From: Paenibacillus_T sp033239625
GTDB lineage: Bacteria; Bacillota; Bacilli; Paenibacillales; Paenibacillaceae
Assembly (NCBI RefSeq): GCF_033239625.1
Contig: NZ_BTCK01000016.1
Coordinates: 60,053-124,052 of the forward strand
Direction of reading: 5' to 3'
DNA length: 64,000 nt
The notes under the pieces are model-generated. The model ran no database searches and was not told where the DNA came from. It was given only the letters and a program-made list of their open reading frames with translations. Both the position numbers and the translations under genes were made by a program. Shown piece by piece: positions 52,085 to 60,527 of this stretch (the stretch's first letter is position 1; the number at the start of each line of letters is the position of its first letter).

Positions 52085-53242
52085 TTAGCCTGCTTGCACC
52101 GGCGTACGTACTGGCGTAAGCAGATACAACACTGGAGAAGTTCCCTCTTTACCAGCTGGCTGCAGGACGATTGGACTGCGGTCACCCGTGTACCAGAGTC
52201 TTAGGCGGCGACAGTCGAAGCATCGCACGATGTCGACCAGCATTTTACCATTAAGGGACAGCTCGAATTCGTCACCTTTCATTGCTGCGATAGGTACGGA
52301 CGCTTTCATATCTCCGATTGCCGCCGAACGCGAGACGATGCACAACCGTTCTCTATTCGCGGTTAATCTGACGATACGATCTCCTGCCAACACCGTTGCT
52401 CGCTCCAAGGCAAGCAGGAGCTGTGCCGTCTCAATCGTAATCTCGGAACGATAAGTTCGAGGAATAATCGCGTTAGCAGAAGGAAAAGCCCCTTCGATCG
52501 ATGCCATCTGAATATGTAAAGCTGTCGTACGGAATACGATTTGTTGGGCGCTTGCTTCCAGCTCTATGTAAGTCTCGTGATCAGCTAGCATGCTCGCCAT
52601 ATCAAGCATACATCGACCGGGAACGATGAAATCCGAAGGCTCAAGGTTGTCTTCGTGATTGTCGATCGGTATGGAGCAGGTCGCCAGCCGAATGCCATCC
52701 GTCGTTGTGAACTGCAGCTCGCTTCCACCTCGATAGGACATACACACGCCGGTTAGAACGGGACGGCTTTCGGAAGTCGATACGGCTACTGCCACCTGCT
52801 TGATCGCTGATTTCAGCAAACCGCTAGTCATACGAAACCGATTGATCGTGGAGTCATCATCGATTCGATTCACCTTCGGATAGAGTGCCGCATCCATGCC
52901 GCACAAACGAATCGAGGTGTTCTCGGTCGAAATCGCAGCGATTACCGCCGATTCTATCCCATCCACAATGACAAGACCGTCATCGAGCTTTCTCACGATT
53001 TCGTAGAAATACCGCGCCGATACGACGATGCTGCCTGTCGCAAGCACCGTTAGCGCTGCCCCATCCTGCTCGATTCTAGCGTCTATCGACATGCTCGAAT
53101 GGCTGCCTGTCAGGATTAGCCCGGTCGCTGTCGCTTCCATATGAATGCCTGTCAGAATCGGTATCGGGTTGTTCGCAGACACCGCCTTAAGCACATGCTG
53201 AAGAGCGTGCATAAGACGCTCCTTCGTAATATGAATTAACAA
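52085..53242 (-). CDS. Stand-alone DnaN (beta-clamp) paralogue
   Basis: This 385-aa protein is a DNA polymerase sliding-clamp homologue with three clamp domains. The start MLIHITKERLMHALQHVLKAVS, then NPIPILTGIHMEAT, TSESRPVLTGVCMSY, DGIRLATCSI and MLVDIVRCFDCRRLRLWYTGDRSPIVLQP align with DnaN. The normal replication dnaN sits beside dnaA; here it has a small ribbon-helix-helix gene instead. TTG at 53242 with GGGAGA upstream gives the expected N-terminus. The C-terminal PVLYLLTPVR replaces the usual MPMR end, so the hydrophobic cleft may differ. It may serve a special polymerase or be an accessory clamp. Confidence 0.9.
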   Translation of the reverse strand: MLIHITKERLMHALQHVLKAVSANNPIPILTGIHMEATATGLILTGSHSSMSIDARIEQDGAALTVLATGSIVVSARYFYEIVRKLDDGLVIVDGIESAVIAAISTENTSIRLCGMDAALYPKVNRIDDDSTINRFRMTSGLLKSAIKQVAVAVSTSESRPVLTGVCMSYRGGSELQFTTTDGIRLATCSIPIDNHEDNLEPSDFIVPGRCMLDMASMLADHETYIELEASAQQIVFRTTALHIQMASIEGAFPSANAIIPRTYRSEITIETAQLLLALERATVLAGDRIVRLTANRERLCIVSRSAAIGDMKASVPIAAMKGDEFELSLNGKMLVDIVRCFDCRRLRLWYTGDRSPIVLQPAGKEGTSPVLYLLTPVRTPVQAG

Positions 53243-53282
53243 CCGTCTCTCCCGCCTCTCTTCAAAAGGTAATTCAACGTTT

Positions 53283-53519
53283 CTACGAGGAATAAAAAGT
53301 CTCAAGGATGTGCCGAATCGCCTCTGAGCGGGATTGACCGTGGTCTGTACAATGCCGCTCCAGCTTGTCCCACAATTCGTCTGGCAGCGTAAGCGAAACT
53401 TTCTTCGTCACGCCGATACCCTTACGGCCCGCTCCCTCCCGCAAACCGCCTCTTGTAAATAAGAACCCAAGCTGTCCTTCCTTGTTCGAAACACCGATTT
53501 TGATTGGATCATCGCTCAC
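53283..53519 (-). CDS. Ribbon-helix-helix DNA-binding protein
   Basis: This 78-aa protein has a basic arm (GGLREGAGRKGIGVTKK) and an RHH motif (VSLTLPDELWDKLERHCTDHGQSRSEAIRHILETFY). The GTG at 53519 was chosen, since GAGGTG lies 6 nt upstream. It is encoded 41 bp upstream of the DnaN paralogue and is likely co-transcribed. A perfect TTAAGT-A-ACTTAA palindrome lies 24 bp upstream of the start and suggests autoregulation. Confidence 0.82.
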   Translation of the reverse strand: MSDDPIKIGVSNKEGQLGFLFTRGGLREGAGRKGIGVTKKVSLTLPDELWDKLERHCTDHGQSRSEAIRHILETFYSS

Positions 53520-53542
53520 TGCATACACCTCAGATATATGAA

Positions 53543-53573
53543 TTAAGTAACTTAAATCAAATATTCGTTACTT
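53543..53573. promoter_or_regulatory. Candidate RHH operator
   Basis: TTAAGTAACTTAA (53543-53555) is palindromic, and a second inverted GTTACTT half lies at 53567-53573. They are 24-54 bp upstream of the RHH gene. Confidence 0.4.
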
Positions 53574-53784
53574 TCATCATATCATCTCTAGCAACGACTT
53601 ACAATCTTATGGAAAATGTCATCGATCTTATCGGTTACCAATGATTGAGGATCTCCCAATGATCTTCGAACGCGAATAGGAGTCCAGCTACACAAATAAG
53701 CCCAGACGGAAATCACCTTATCGAAGCCATTCATGGATGAGCGACCGCGTTTAGAGGTAGGCTTTATCGCCAATAACAAATTGA

Positions 53785-53808
53785 CTTTTCCTAATAGTTT
53801 AGGAAAAG
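53785..53808. promoter_or_regulatory. Inverted repeat upstream of the NucA-like gene
   Basis: A perfect 10-bp inverted repeat CTTTTCCTAA/TTAGGAAAAG with a 4-nt centre, about 70 bp before the ATG and just upstream of a TAGAAT -10-like box. It may be an operator; the rest of 53574-53784 holds nothing I can support. Confidence 0.45.
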
Positions 53809-53875
53809 ATAATTTGTTATGTGGTAGAATAGTAGTGACTAAAGCACCTTTACATACGAAGGGAATGAATCCATC

Positions 53876-54745
53876 ATGTGGCGCATCGTTGGATGGCTGC
53901 TAGTCCCGTTCCTGCTGCTTCTCTTCAGGTGGCGGCGGCTCGGCAGATCGGCCCGCTTTCTTGGCATTATGTGGACGATTGGCATAGCCATTATTGCAAT
54001 TAGTTTCATTCCATCCATGTCGCAAGACTCAGGCGGCAAAGTTGATTCTGCAGCAGCACCATCAAGTGATCAATACGACGTAAAGCTTATTTTCCCGGCT
54101 GACCGGTATCCCGAGACAGCCGATCATATTCAAGACGCCATTGCAAAGGGCGAATCCGCTATCTGTACCATCGATCGAACAGCATCGGATAAACATCGGG
54201 AAGCTTCATTAGCCGGTATACCGACGAAGAGAGGTTATGACCGGGATGAGTGGCCGATGGCGATGTGCGCCGAAGGCGGCGCAGGCGCTGACATTCGTTA
54301 TGTAACACCTAGCGATAATCGCGGAGCCGGTTCATGGATCGGCGGACAGCTCGATGATTATGCGAATGGCACACGTGTATGGATCGTTATCGACGATGCA
54401 GAGGCTTCGAATGAGATCGGATCGGACCTGGATGCGGCCGCTCGCACAGGATCTAACTCGGCGGTGACCAACGCTGCCGCAGGTGCGGGAACAACTCAAT
54501 CCAATACGAGTTCTGTAGAAGAAACGACCAAGGCGGACAGTAAAGCAACTTACGAAGCAAGCCCGAAGACCACGAAACCAGTAGAATCGAATGTTTCTTC
54601 CACTTCAGACTCTACCGAATCGAAAACGGTCGTCTACAACAATTGCACAGACGTCCGTGCAGCAGGTGCAGCTCCGCTGCATCAAGATGACCCCGGATAC
54701 AGCAAGAAGCTCGACCGGGATGGCGATGGCGTTGCTTGCGAATAA
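53876..54745 (+). CDS. NucA/NucB-type nuclease with excalibur domain
   Basis: This 289-aa protein has two N-terminal hydrophobic helices (GWLLVPFLLLLF and FLGIMWTIGIAIIAISFIPS), then a NucA/NucB domain (about residues 65-190) and a C-terminal excalibur domain. The nuclease signature GYDRDEWPMAMCAEGGAGAD and the histidine-free DNA-entry-nuclease layout resemble B. subtilis NucA/NucB, though the usual HxxxA motif is not obvious here. A low-complexity S/T linker (190-245) precedes the excalibur motif YNNCTDVRAAG to DRDGDGVACE, which binds calcium. It probably acts outside the cell on DNA, during competence or spore lysis. A ribosome site AAGGGA is present. Confidence 0.87.
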   Translation: MWRIVGWLLVPFLLLLFRWRRLGRSARFLGIMWTIGIAIIAISFIPSMSQDSGGKVDSAAAPSSDQYDVKLIFPADRYPETADHIQDAIAKGESAICTIDRTASDKHREASLAGIPTKRGYDRDEWPMAMCAEGGAGADIRYVTPSDNRGAGSWIGGQLDDYANGTRVWIVIDDAEASNEIGSDLDAAARTGSNSAVTNAAAGAGTTQSNTSSVEETTKADSKATYEASPKTTKPVESNVSSTSDSTESKTVVYNNCTDVRAAGAAPLHQDDPGYSKKLDRDGDGVACE

Positions 54746-54812
54746 CAGGCGTTAAGCGTGCGAAGCAGTTGATTACTATCCAATTACAACAAAAGTGAGG
54801 CGCAGCGATGCT

Positions 54813-55187
54813 ATGATTGCTCAAGCTATCATCATACAAAATCAACATGTGCTCATGGTTAAGCAATTCGTTCAACGCGGCGACATCGTCTGGAACTTCC
54901 CCGGAGGCGGAATTGAAGAAGGCGAAACGCCGGAACAAGCCTGCATCCGTGAGCTGCGCGAAGAAACTGGATATGAGGTACAGATTGTGCAGCTGCTTCA
55001 TGAGCAGTTCGACAAGTACACCTTCGCTGCCCGCATTATGGGCGGCGAGCTGCTGCATGATTTTGCAGGCGCCTACAATGAAGACATTATTGAAGTAGCA
55101 TGGATCAGCTTGGCCGATGAGAGCAAATTCGATCCCGTAACGAAGCCGATGCTGAATTTGTACCGAAAGACTATGGGACTAGACTAA
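54813..55187 (+). CDS. Nudix hydrolase
   Basis: This 124-aa cytosolic protein has a complete Nudix box GGGIEEGETPEQACIRELREETGYEV (GX5EX7REUXEEXGU). The fold is standard (MIAQAIIIQNQHVLMVKQ at the start, EVAWISLADESKF). The family hydrolyses nucleoside diphosphates linked to other groups; the substrate is not known. The ATG at 54813 was preferred over GTG 54795, which has no upstream site. It follows the nuclease gene by 67 bp. Confidence 0.88.
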   Translation: MIAQAIIIQNQHVLMVKQFVQRGDIVWNFPGGGIEEGETPEQACIRELREETGYEVQIVQLLHEQFDKYTFAARIMGGELLHDFAGAYNEDIIEVAWISLADESKFDPVTKPMLNLYRKTMGLD

Positions 55188-55197
55188 TAGACATAAC

Positions 55198-55235
55198 AAA
55201 AGGAGAAGGACGTCTTCGGGATGTCCTTCTCCTTT
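55198..55235 (+). terminator. Terminator after the Nudix gene
   Basis: A 15-bp stem AAAGGAGAAGGACGT and near-complement with a short loop and TTTA. It could also act for the convergent aldo/keto reductase gene. Confidence 0.75.
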
Positions 55236-55317
55236 ATTACCTCGAATTCGGCCTCTTTCACTACGTAACGAACTCCAAGATTCGTTCGTGATGCATCAGC
55301 GGATCGCCAGTTACTGC

Positions 55318-56274
55318 CTAGACCTTAATGCTCCCCAACTCAGCCAGCTCAACAGCCGTCAGCTTGAAGCGCATCGACCCCGCCAGCTCTTCTGCGTGAT
55401 GCGGCTTCGAAGCGCCTGGAATAGCGAAGACGGTATCGCCATTCGCATGAATGAGCCAATTGAGCGCAATTTGAGTTGGCGATACCCCGTACTGCGCTGC
55501 CAACTGATCCATACGCGTCATCAAAGGCCGCGAACGTTCAACAGCCTCCGGCTTTAATCCACCGTTGATTCGGCGCATAGCCGATATCCCATTCAGCAAT
55601 TCAGGGCTGCGATGGAACTTGCCGCTCAGCAGCCCCTGCTTCAGCGGGCTGTAAGCGATGATCGCAACACCGAGCTCCTTCGCCGTTTCCAGAATGCCAT
55701 TGTGCTCAATCTGCCGGTCCAGCAGGCTGTACTTGACCTGATTCGAAGCAAGCCGCAGGCCATGCTCGCGCAGTGTACGATCGGCCTCTCTCATCTTCTT
55801 CGCCGAGAAATTGCTTACGCCAATATGGCGGATTAGCCCCTGCTCCGCCAGCTTCGCCATCTGCTTCATCTCGCTTGAAGCCGAAGAAAACGAGAACGGT
55901 TGATGCACTTGATACAGATCAATCGTTCGTCCGGCCAATGCCTTCTGCCGCTCTCCGATCGAACGCGGAATGTTGGCGGCGGTTCGCATGATCGGCCACC
56001 ATTTGGTCGCAATGCGTGCTTCGTCACTCAACGGAGCAAGCGCTTGAAGCGAAGAGGCTAGAACCCGCTCCGACTCGCCATTGCCATAAATCTCTGCCGT
56101 ATCGAACCAATTGATGCCGCCCTCCAAACAAATTCGAATGATATCACGGACCTGCTCATCAGGGAGCGTAGACCAATACTTGCCGATTAGGCCTTGTCCA
56201 CCGCTGAACTGCCATGTACCAAGACCGATCGGCGTCAACTTCAAATCTGTTGCACCCAACTGCCGATATTCCAT
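55318..56274 (-). CDS. Aldo/keto reductase
   Basis: This 318-aa NADPH-dependent oxidoreductase has the AKR barrel marks: GLGTWQFSGG, the catalytic FDTAEIYGNGESERVL (D and Y), ATKWW (K), LYQVHQPFS (H) and IGVSNFSAKKM, and IPGASKPHHAEEL for cofactor binding. The ATG at 56274 has GGGAGGT 9 nt upstream; the longer frame to 56448 is not supported. Substrate unknown. Confidence 0.92.
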   Translation of the reverse strand: MEYRQLGATDLKLTPIGLGTWQFSGGQGLIGKYWSTLPDEQVRDIIRICLEGGINWFDTAEIYGNGESERVLASSLQALAPLSDEARIATKWWPIMRTAANIPRSIGERQKALAGRTIDLYQVHQPFSFSSASSEMKQMAKLAEQGLIRHIGVSNFSAKKMREADRTLREHGLRLASNQVKYSLLDRQIEHNGILETAKELGVAIIAYSPLKQGLLSGKFHRSPELLNGISAMRRINGGLKPEAVERSRPLMTRMDQLAAQYGVSPTQIALNWLIHANGDTVFAIPGASKPHHAEELAGSMRFKLTAVELAELGSIKV

Positions 56275-56423
56275 TCTTCGTAACCTCCCATTCGTCGCTC
56301 TCATCCGGTCTCCTATCGTATCCACAGGCCTGTCCGTCTCATCTACCATCGAACTTATGCAAGATTTGCTAATATGCACAAGCATAGCACATTTGCCCTG
56401 ACATTGAGGTTCAATAGGCAGAT

Positions 56424-56474
56424 AAAAATAAGGCTGTACACCCGTCATCGCATGATGACCGACATACAGCCTTA
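56424..56474 (-). terminator. Terminator of the DHA2 transporter gene
   Basis: Outer stem AAGGCTGT/ACAGCCTT with an inner GTCATC/GATGAC hairpin, then TTATTTTTATC on the minus strand. Confidence 0.8.
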
Positions 56475-56480
56475 CTTGGT

Positions 56481-57953
56481 TTAACCCATCATCGACTCGT
56501 TAACCGCTAGGTTCTGCTGATCGCCCGATACCGTCACCTTCGGCTTGCGAAGCGTAAGTCCAAGCACGAACCCAACAAGCGCAAGCACCGACAGAAGCAA
56601 ATACGCATCATGGAACGCAGAAGACATCGCATCCGGTATCGGCTTCAATCCGTCTTCGATATGCTTCGTTGTCCGATTCGCAATGATCGTCGTCAAGCCT
56701 GCAACGGAGAAAGACGTAATGACCTGCTGCGTTGCGCTCGTCAGCGATGTCACTCGGCTGACCAGACTTGGCGGTGCGGATTGAATCAGATACGTGTTCA
56801 ACGGAATGAACGACATACCGAAACCTGCTCCCAGCAGAATACGCGGGACAAGGAACGCCCATGGACTCTGATCGGAATCGATCTGCGCAATGAGGTATGC
56901 GCCGGCCGATACGAGCAGCAAACCGACGAATAACAGCGGACGAGCTCCGATACGGTCATATAATCGTCCGCCGATCGGCATGAACGTTGCAGCGGCGAGC
57001 GCCTGCGGCAGCGTCCACATTCCTGCGTGAAACGCGTCCATGCCCATGAGCTTCTGCATGAAATAAGGAATCATGAAGATGATTCCGAACATCGTGAATT
57101 GCATGACCCACTGTACAACGATGCCGCGTGTGAACAACGCCGAGCGGAATACGCGCAGCTCGAGAAGCGGCTGTTGTTTGCGAGTAAGCTCTACGATGAT
57201 AAACAATACGAGTGCAACTGCTCCTCCAGCCAAGCCGATAATCGTTTTATCCGACGACCAGCTGACCCCGCCTTCGCTAAGTCCATAAGACAATCCGGCA
57301 AACGCCAATGGACCTAGAATAATGCCGAGCATATCAAGTGAAGTCGATGCCTGCTTCGGCAGCTTCGGCAATTGCCAGAATGCAAGCGCAAGACCGATAA
57401 TGCCGATCGGCAGATTAATAAGGAAGATCCACTGCCAATTCACATAATCGACCAAATACCCGGCCAGCATCGGCCCAAGCGCCGGCGCCATCAGTATCGG
57501 AAAGCCCATCATACCCATAATGCTGCCCGCCTTCTCGGGCGGACTCATGCGGAATGTCATCGCGAAAGCGATCGGCAGCACCATACCGCCGCCAAGCCCT
57601 TGAAGCACGCGGAATACGATCAACTGCTCCAGCGTGTTCGCTTGCGCGCACAATACAGAACCAATCGTGAACAACAGCAGCGAGATGATGAAAATTTGCT
57701 TCGCGCCAAACTTATCGGACATCCAGCCCGCAAGCGGAATGACCGCGGCCTGCGCAAGCGCGTAGCCGGTCACCGTCCACTGCACATCAAGCAGCGTGCG
57801 GCCGAAGTCGTCGCTTAATACGGGAAGCGCAACGTTCATCGCCGTTGAATCGAGAATAACCATAAAGATGCCTACGATAATAGCGATAAGCGGCCCTACG
57901 AGCTGACGCATGGATTGGACGGGCGCAAACCCATCCGGTGTTTGTGTATTCAT
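56481..57953 (-). CDS. DHA2-family multidrug efflux MFS transporter
   Basis: This 490-aa membrane protein has about 14 predicted helices, as in EmrB/QacA. Motif A reads GWMSDKFGAKQIF; motif C-like LDSTAMNVALPVL is near the N-terminus and the D1 motif with ALPVLSDDFGRTLLDVQW follows. The ATG at 57953 has GGAGG 7 nt upstream. It is followed by a terminator and preceded by about 90 bp to the NIF3 gene stop. No partner adaptor (EmrA-like) is next to it. Substrates of this class are usually cationic or hydrophobic drugs. Confidence 0.93.
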   Translation of the reverse strand: MNTQTPDGFAPVQSMRQLVGPLIAIIVGIFMVILDSTAMNVALPVLSDDFGRTLLDVQWTVTGYALAQAAVIPLAGWMSDKFGAKQIFIISLLLFTIGSVLCAQANTLEQLIVFRVLQGLGGGMVLPIAFAMTFRMSPPEKAGSIMGMMGFPILMAPALGPMLAGYLVDYVNWQWIFLINLPIGIIGLALAFWQLPKLPKQASTSLDMLGIILGPLAFAGLSYGLSEGGVSWSSDKTIIGLAGGAVALVLFIIVELTRKQQPLLELRVFRSALFTRGIVVQWVMQFTMFGIIFMIPYFMQKLMGMDAFHAGMWTLPQALAAATFMPIGGRLYDRIGARPLLFVGLLLVSAGAYLIAQIDSDQSPWAFLVPRILLGAGFGMSFIPLNTYLIQSAPPSLVSRVTSLTSATQQVITSFSVAGLTTIIANRTTKHIEDGLKPIPDAMSSAFHDAYLLLSVLALVGFVLGLTLRKPKVTVSGDQQNLAVNESMMG

Positions 57954-58044
57954 ACTGCCTCCTCCGCGGGACTTCATGATAGAAGAACCCGCCCTCTCAG
58001 CGATAATGCTGAAAGTGTAGCGCATGTGGGTAAATTTGGCAATG

Positions 58045-58836
58045 CTACATCAGCTGGAAAAGCGGTTTTTCACAAATAAAATATACCGGAACGCCATCAA
58101 GGCCGGAGCTAAGCTGATCCGCAAGCAGCTTCATGCCCGGAACTTCACTCTCGGCATGCCCGAGCACGATAAGTGCCCTGCGTTTCCCTTGCTGTACCGC
58201 GTCGGTCACATACGCAGGTATCTCCCACTCCATCCCTTCTCCAATAATGAACAGGTCCGGCGGCTCCGGCTGTGTTAGCGGAAGCATAACCGAAGCACTG
58301 CCTCGATAGCCTACGGATAACCCGATTCGCTGACAAAGAGTCGATGGATCGCCAACAACACGAACGTACTCAATGCCGAGCTTCTCTTTGACATCCTGCA
58401 CGATTTCAGCCAACGTCTTCGCCGCAGGGAGCGCAACGATCGAGGCATGTTCACGTACTTCTGCGACATCATTGTTCCAATCCAGGTGCTCGATCAGACC
58501 GGCTGTTATAAGGTCCGGCTGTACGCGATGCACGCTGTCATGGTTGCGGTAGATCGCAAGACCAGACTGCCGAATCGTTTTATTTTTGTCCACAAAAACC
58601 GAGTCCTGCTTCAGCACTTCCATGGGATCACGATGGGCGTAATGCGGTCCCTCATGCGTGATGAGCAAATTCGCACCTCGTGCGATCGCTTCTTCGATCA
58701 CGTACTGAGACGGCATAAAGGCGACCGCAATCGCCTTCGCTTCATCTTCAGGATTGCCTGCAAGCAGCCCGTCTACGGTATTCGGAATCGGCCCTTTCAC
58801 CATCAAATCGATAACGTTCTGAATTGTAATGCCCAA
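58045..58836 (-). CDS. NIF3-like dinuclear-metal protein
   Basis: This 263-aa protein has the NIF3/YqfO pattern (IQNVIDLMV, LLAGNPEDEAKAIAVAFMPSQYVIEEAIARGANLLITHEGPHYAH, IYRNHDSVHRV, VVGD, LVLGHAESEVPGM). In other organisms NIF3 proteins bind two metals and may be GTP cyclohydrolase-like; their cell role is unsettled. The first metal motif here is LLITHEGPHYAH rather than HHP, so one ligand is altered. The TTG start has AAGGG 9 nt upstream. Confidence 0.87.
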   Translation of the reverse strand: MGITIQNVIDLMVKGPIPNTVDGLLAGNPEDEAKAIAVAFMPSQYVIEEAIARGANLLITHEGPHYAHRDPMEVLKQDSVFVDKNKTIRQSGLAIYRNHDSVHRVQPDLITAGLIEHLDWNNDVAEVREHASIVALPAAKTLAEIVQDVKEKLGIEYVRVVGDPSTLCQRIGLSVGYRGSASVMLPLTQPEPPDLFIIGEGMEWEIPAYVTDAVQQGKRRALIVLGHAESEVPGMKLLADQLSSGLDGVPVYFICEKPLFQLM

Positions 58837-58891
58837 CTGTAAGCACCCTTCCCCTTGTTTGCTTAGTCGTTAGCGGCCCGCCTCCTCTAGA

Positions 58892-59458
58892 CTAAGACGG
58901 ACCTTTGACCGCTTTCTTCCACTCGCCAGCATATTTGCGCCGATACTTCATATCCGCTTCCTTCTCCATGAGATCAAGAGCGGTTTGGCGAATATACGGT
59001 TCCTTCACACGATCATACAACCTCCGCATGCTGTGAATGATATCGAATCGGATCAACGTGTAATTTTTCTCCTCGATACATTCCTCGTAACGTACTGCCA
59101 ATCCTTCAATCAGCATCTCTCGCTGCTGCGGTCCTGCTAATCCGATCTGCCACAGCGACTGCAGGCTATGTCTCGCCGTTACGAATTTCTCGTCTCGCGT
59201 CACCGCCATCAATCTTGGAAAATCGTCCATGATCCGCATCTCCGGATCGCTCTTCGCCAGCTTGCTCAGCAGTTGTACGGCAATCGTTCTGCGATGATTG
59301 TCCGAATGCGTGAGATCGCTCTTGATCAAATCCCAGCATTCATAAGCCCAGTCTACCGTTTCTTCTGCCGCTTCCAACAACCCTATGTATCCCTCATTGC
59401 GTATGTACTTATCGGATGATTGCAGCTGCTCGAGGTATAGTCGAATAAGTGCATCCAC
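58892..59458 (-). CDS. HEAT-repeat-like protein, 188 aa
   Basis: I do not recognise a named family. The sequence is alpha-helical with repeated pairs that look like HEAT units (KYIRNEGYIGLLEAAEETVDWAYECWDL, HRRTIAVQLLSKLAKSDPEM, FVTARHSLQSLWQIGLAG, LIRFDIIHSMRRLYDRV). It may bind proteins or DNA. The GTG start has AAGGAGG 10 nt upstream. It ends 56 bp before the NIF3 start and may be co-transcribed with it. Confidence 0.7.
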   Translation of the reverse strand: MDALIRLYLEQLQSSDKYIRNEGYIGLLEAAEETVDWAYECWDLIKSDLTHSDNHRRTIAVQLLSKLAKSDPEMRIMDDFPRLMAVTRDEKFVTARHSLQSLWQIGLAGPQQREMLIEGLAVRYEECIEEKNYTLIRFDIIHSMRRLYDRVKEPYIRQTALDLMEKEADMKYRRKYAGEWKKAVKGPS

Positions 59459-59546
59459 TCGATGAATTCCTCCTTCATGGTATAGGACTAGCTATTGTTA
59501 TTGTATTAGCCGTTACCAGTCTAATCCCTTTCTTTATGAAGTAAAC

Positions 59547-59596
59547 AATAAAACACCTCCAATTCCGCATGAATTGCAGAGATTGGAGGTGTTTGC
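59547..59596 (-). terminator. Terminator of the LplABC-type operon
   Basis: A 13-bp stem AACACCTCCAAT and complement on the minus strand followed by TTTTATTG. Confidence 0.85.
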
Positions 59597-59603
59597 TGTT
59601 TGG

Positions 59604-60506
59604 TCAGCCTTTGACCGAACCGATCATAACGCCCTTCTCGAAGTACTTCTGAATGAACGGGTACACGATCAGGATGGGCAGCGTCGATACGAGAATGACG
59701 CCGTATTTGACTTGGTCAGCGAATTGCTGCGCATAGCCGCCGGACTCGCCGCCTGCCCCTGCGCCGCCTTCGAACACCTGGTTGGACAACAGAATGTCGC
59801 GCAAAATAATTTGCAGCGGCTGCAGCTCGTTGTCTCGAATATAGACGAGCGCTGTGAAGAAGTCGTTCCAATGCGCTACGAGGTAGTACAAGCCGATGAC
59901 CGATACGACGGCTTTGGACAGCGGAAGCGCAACCGTTCGGAAGAACGTGAAGTGACTGCAGCCGTCGATCGATGCCGCTTCGTACAGCTCCTTCGGCAGC
60001 GAAGTTTCGAAGAATGTACGCGTAATGATCAGGTTGAATACGTTAACGCAGAACGGGAAGATGAATACCCACATCGTATTCGTCATGTGCAAGCTCTTGA
60101 TCAGCAGGTAGGTCGGAATCAAGCCGCCGCTGAAGAACATCGTAATGACGAAGACGAACATGAGAAACCGTCTTGCGCGGAACTCGGGTCTGGACAACGC
60201 ATACGCGGCAGGCAGCGTGAACAGCAAGTTCACGAACGTACCAAGCAAAGTGTATACGACCGTATTGCGGTAACCGATCCAGATCCGCGAGTCTCCGAAA
60301 ATCTCTTTGAATCCGAACATGCTGATTCCTTTCGGGAATAACAGCACCTTACCGGTCGCAACGAGCGTCGAATCGCTGATTGAAGCGATCACGATGAAAT
60401 ACAATGGATATGCGACAATAAGAAACGATAATACAGCCAGCACAGCGACGCCTAGATCGAAGATCATGTCGTTGGCTGTTTTTTTACGATAACGGATCAT
60501 TTCCAC
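59604..60506 (-). CDS. Carbohydrate ABC transporter permease (LplC type)
   Basis: This 300-aa permease has six predicted helices and the EAA loop YEAASIDGCSHFTFFRTVALPLSKAVV, plus the LplC-like end PFIQKYFEKGVMIGSVKG. The GTG start has AGGGGG 9 nt upstream. It follows the LplB-type permease by 21 bp and is the last gene of its operon. The ligand is unknown; the family imports oligosaccharides such as xylo- or manno-oligomers. Confidence 0.93.
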   Translation of the reverse strand: MEMIRYRKKTANDMIFDLGVAVLAVLSFLIVAYPLYFIVIASISDSTLVATGKVLLFPKGISMFGFKEIFGDSRIWIGYRNTVVYTLLGTFVNLLFTLPAAYALSRPEFRARRFLMFVFVITMFFSGGLIPTYLLIKSLHMTNTMWVFIFPFCVNVFNLIITRTFFETSLPKELYEAASIDGCSHFTFFRTVALPLSKAVVSVIGLYYLVAHWNDFFTALVYIRDNELQPLQIILRDILLSNQVFEGGAGAGGESGGYAQQFADQVKYGVILVSTLPILIVYPFIQKYFEKGVMIGSVKG

Positions 60507-60527
60507 CGTATGCTACCCCCTCTCGCT

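Noticed and set aside
53588..53779. 63-aa minus-strand frame upstream of the nuclease gene
   Set aside because: No ribosome binding site and unusual composition; most likely chance.
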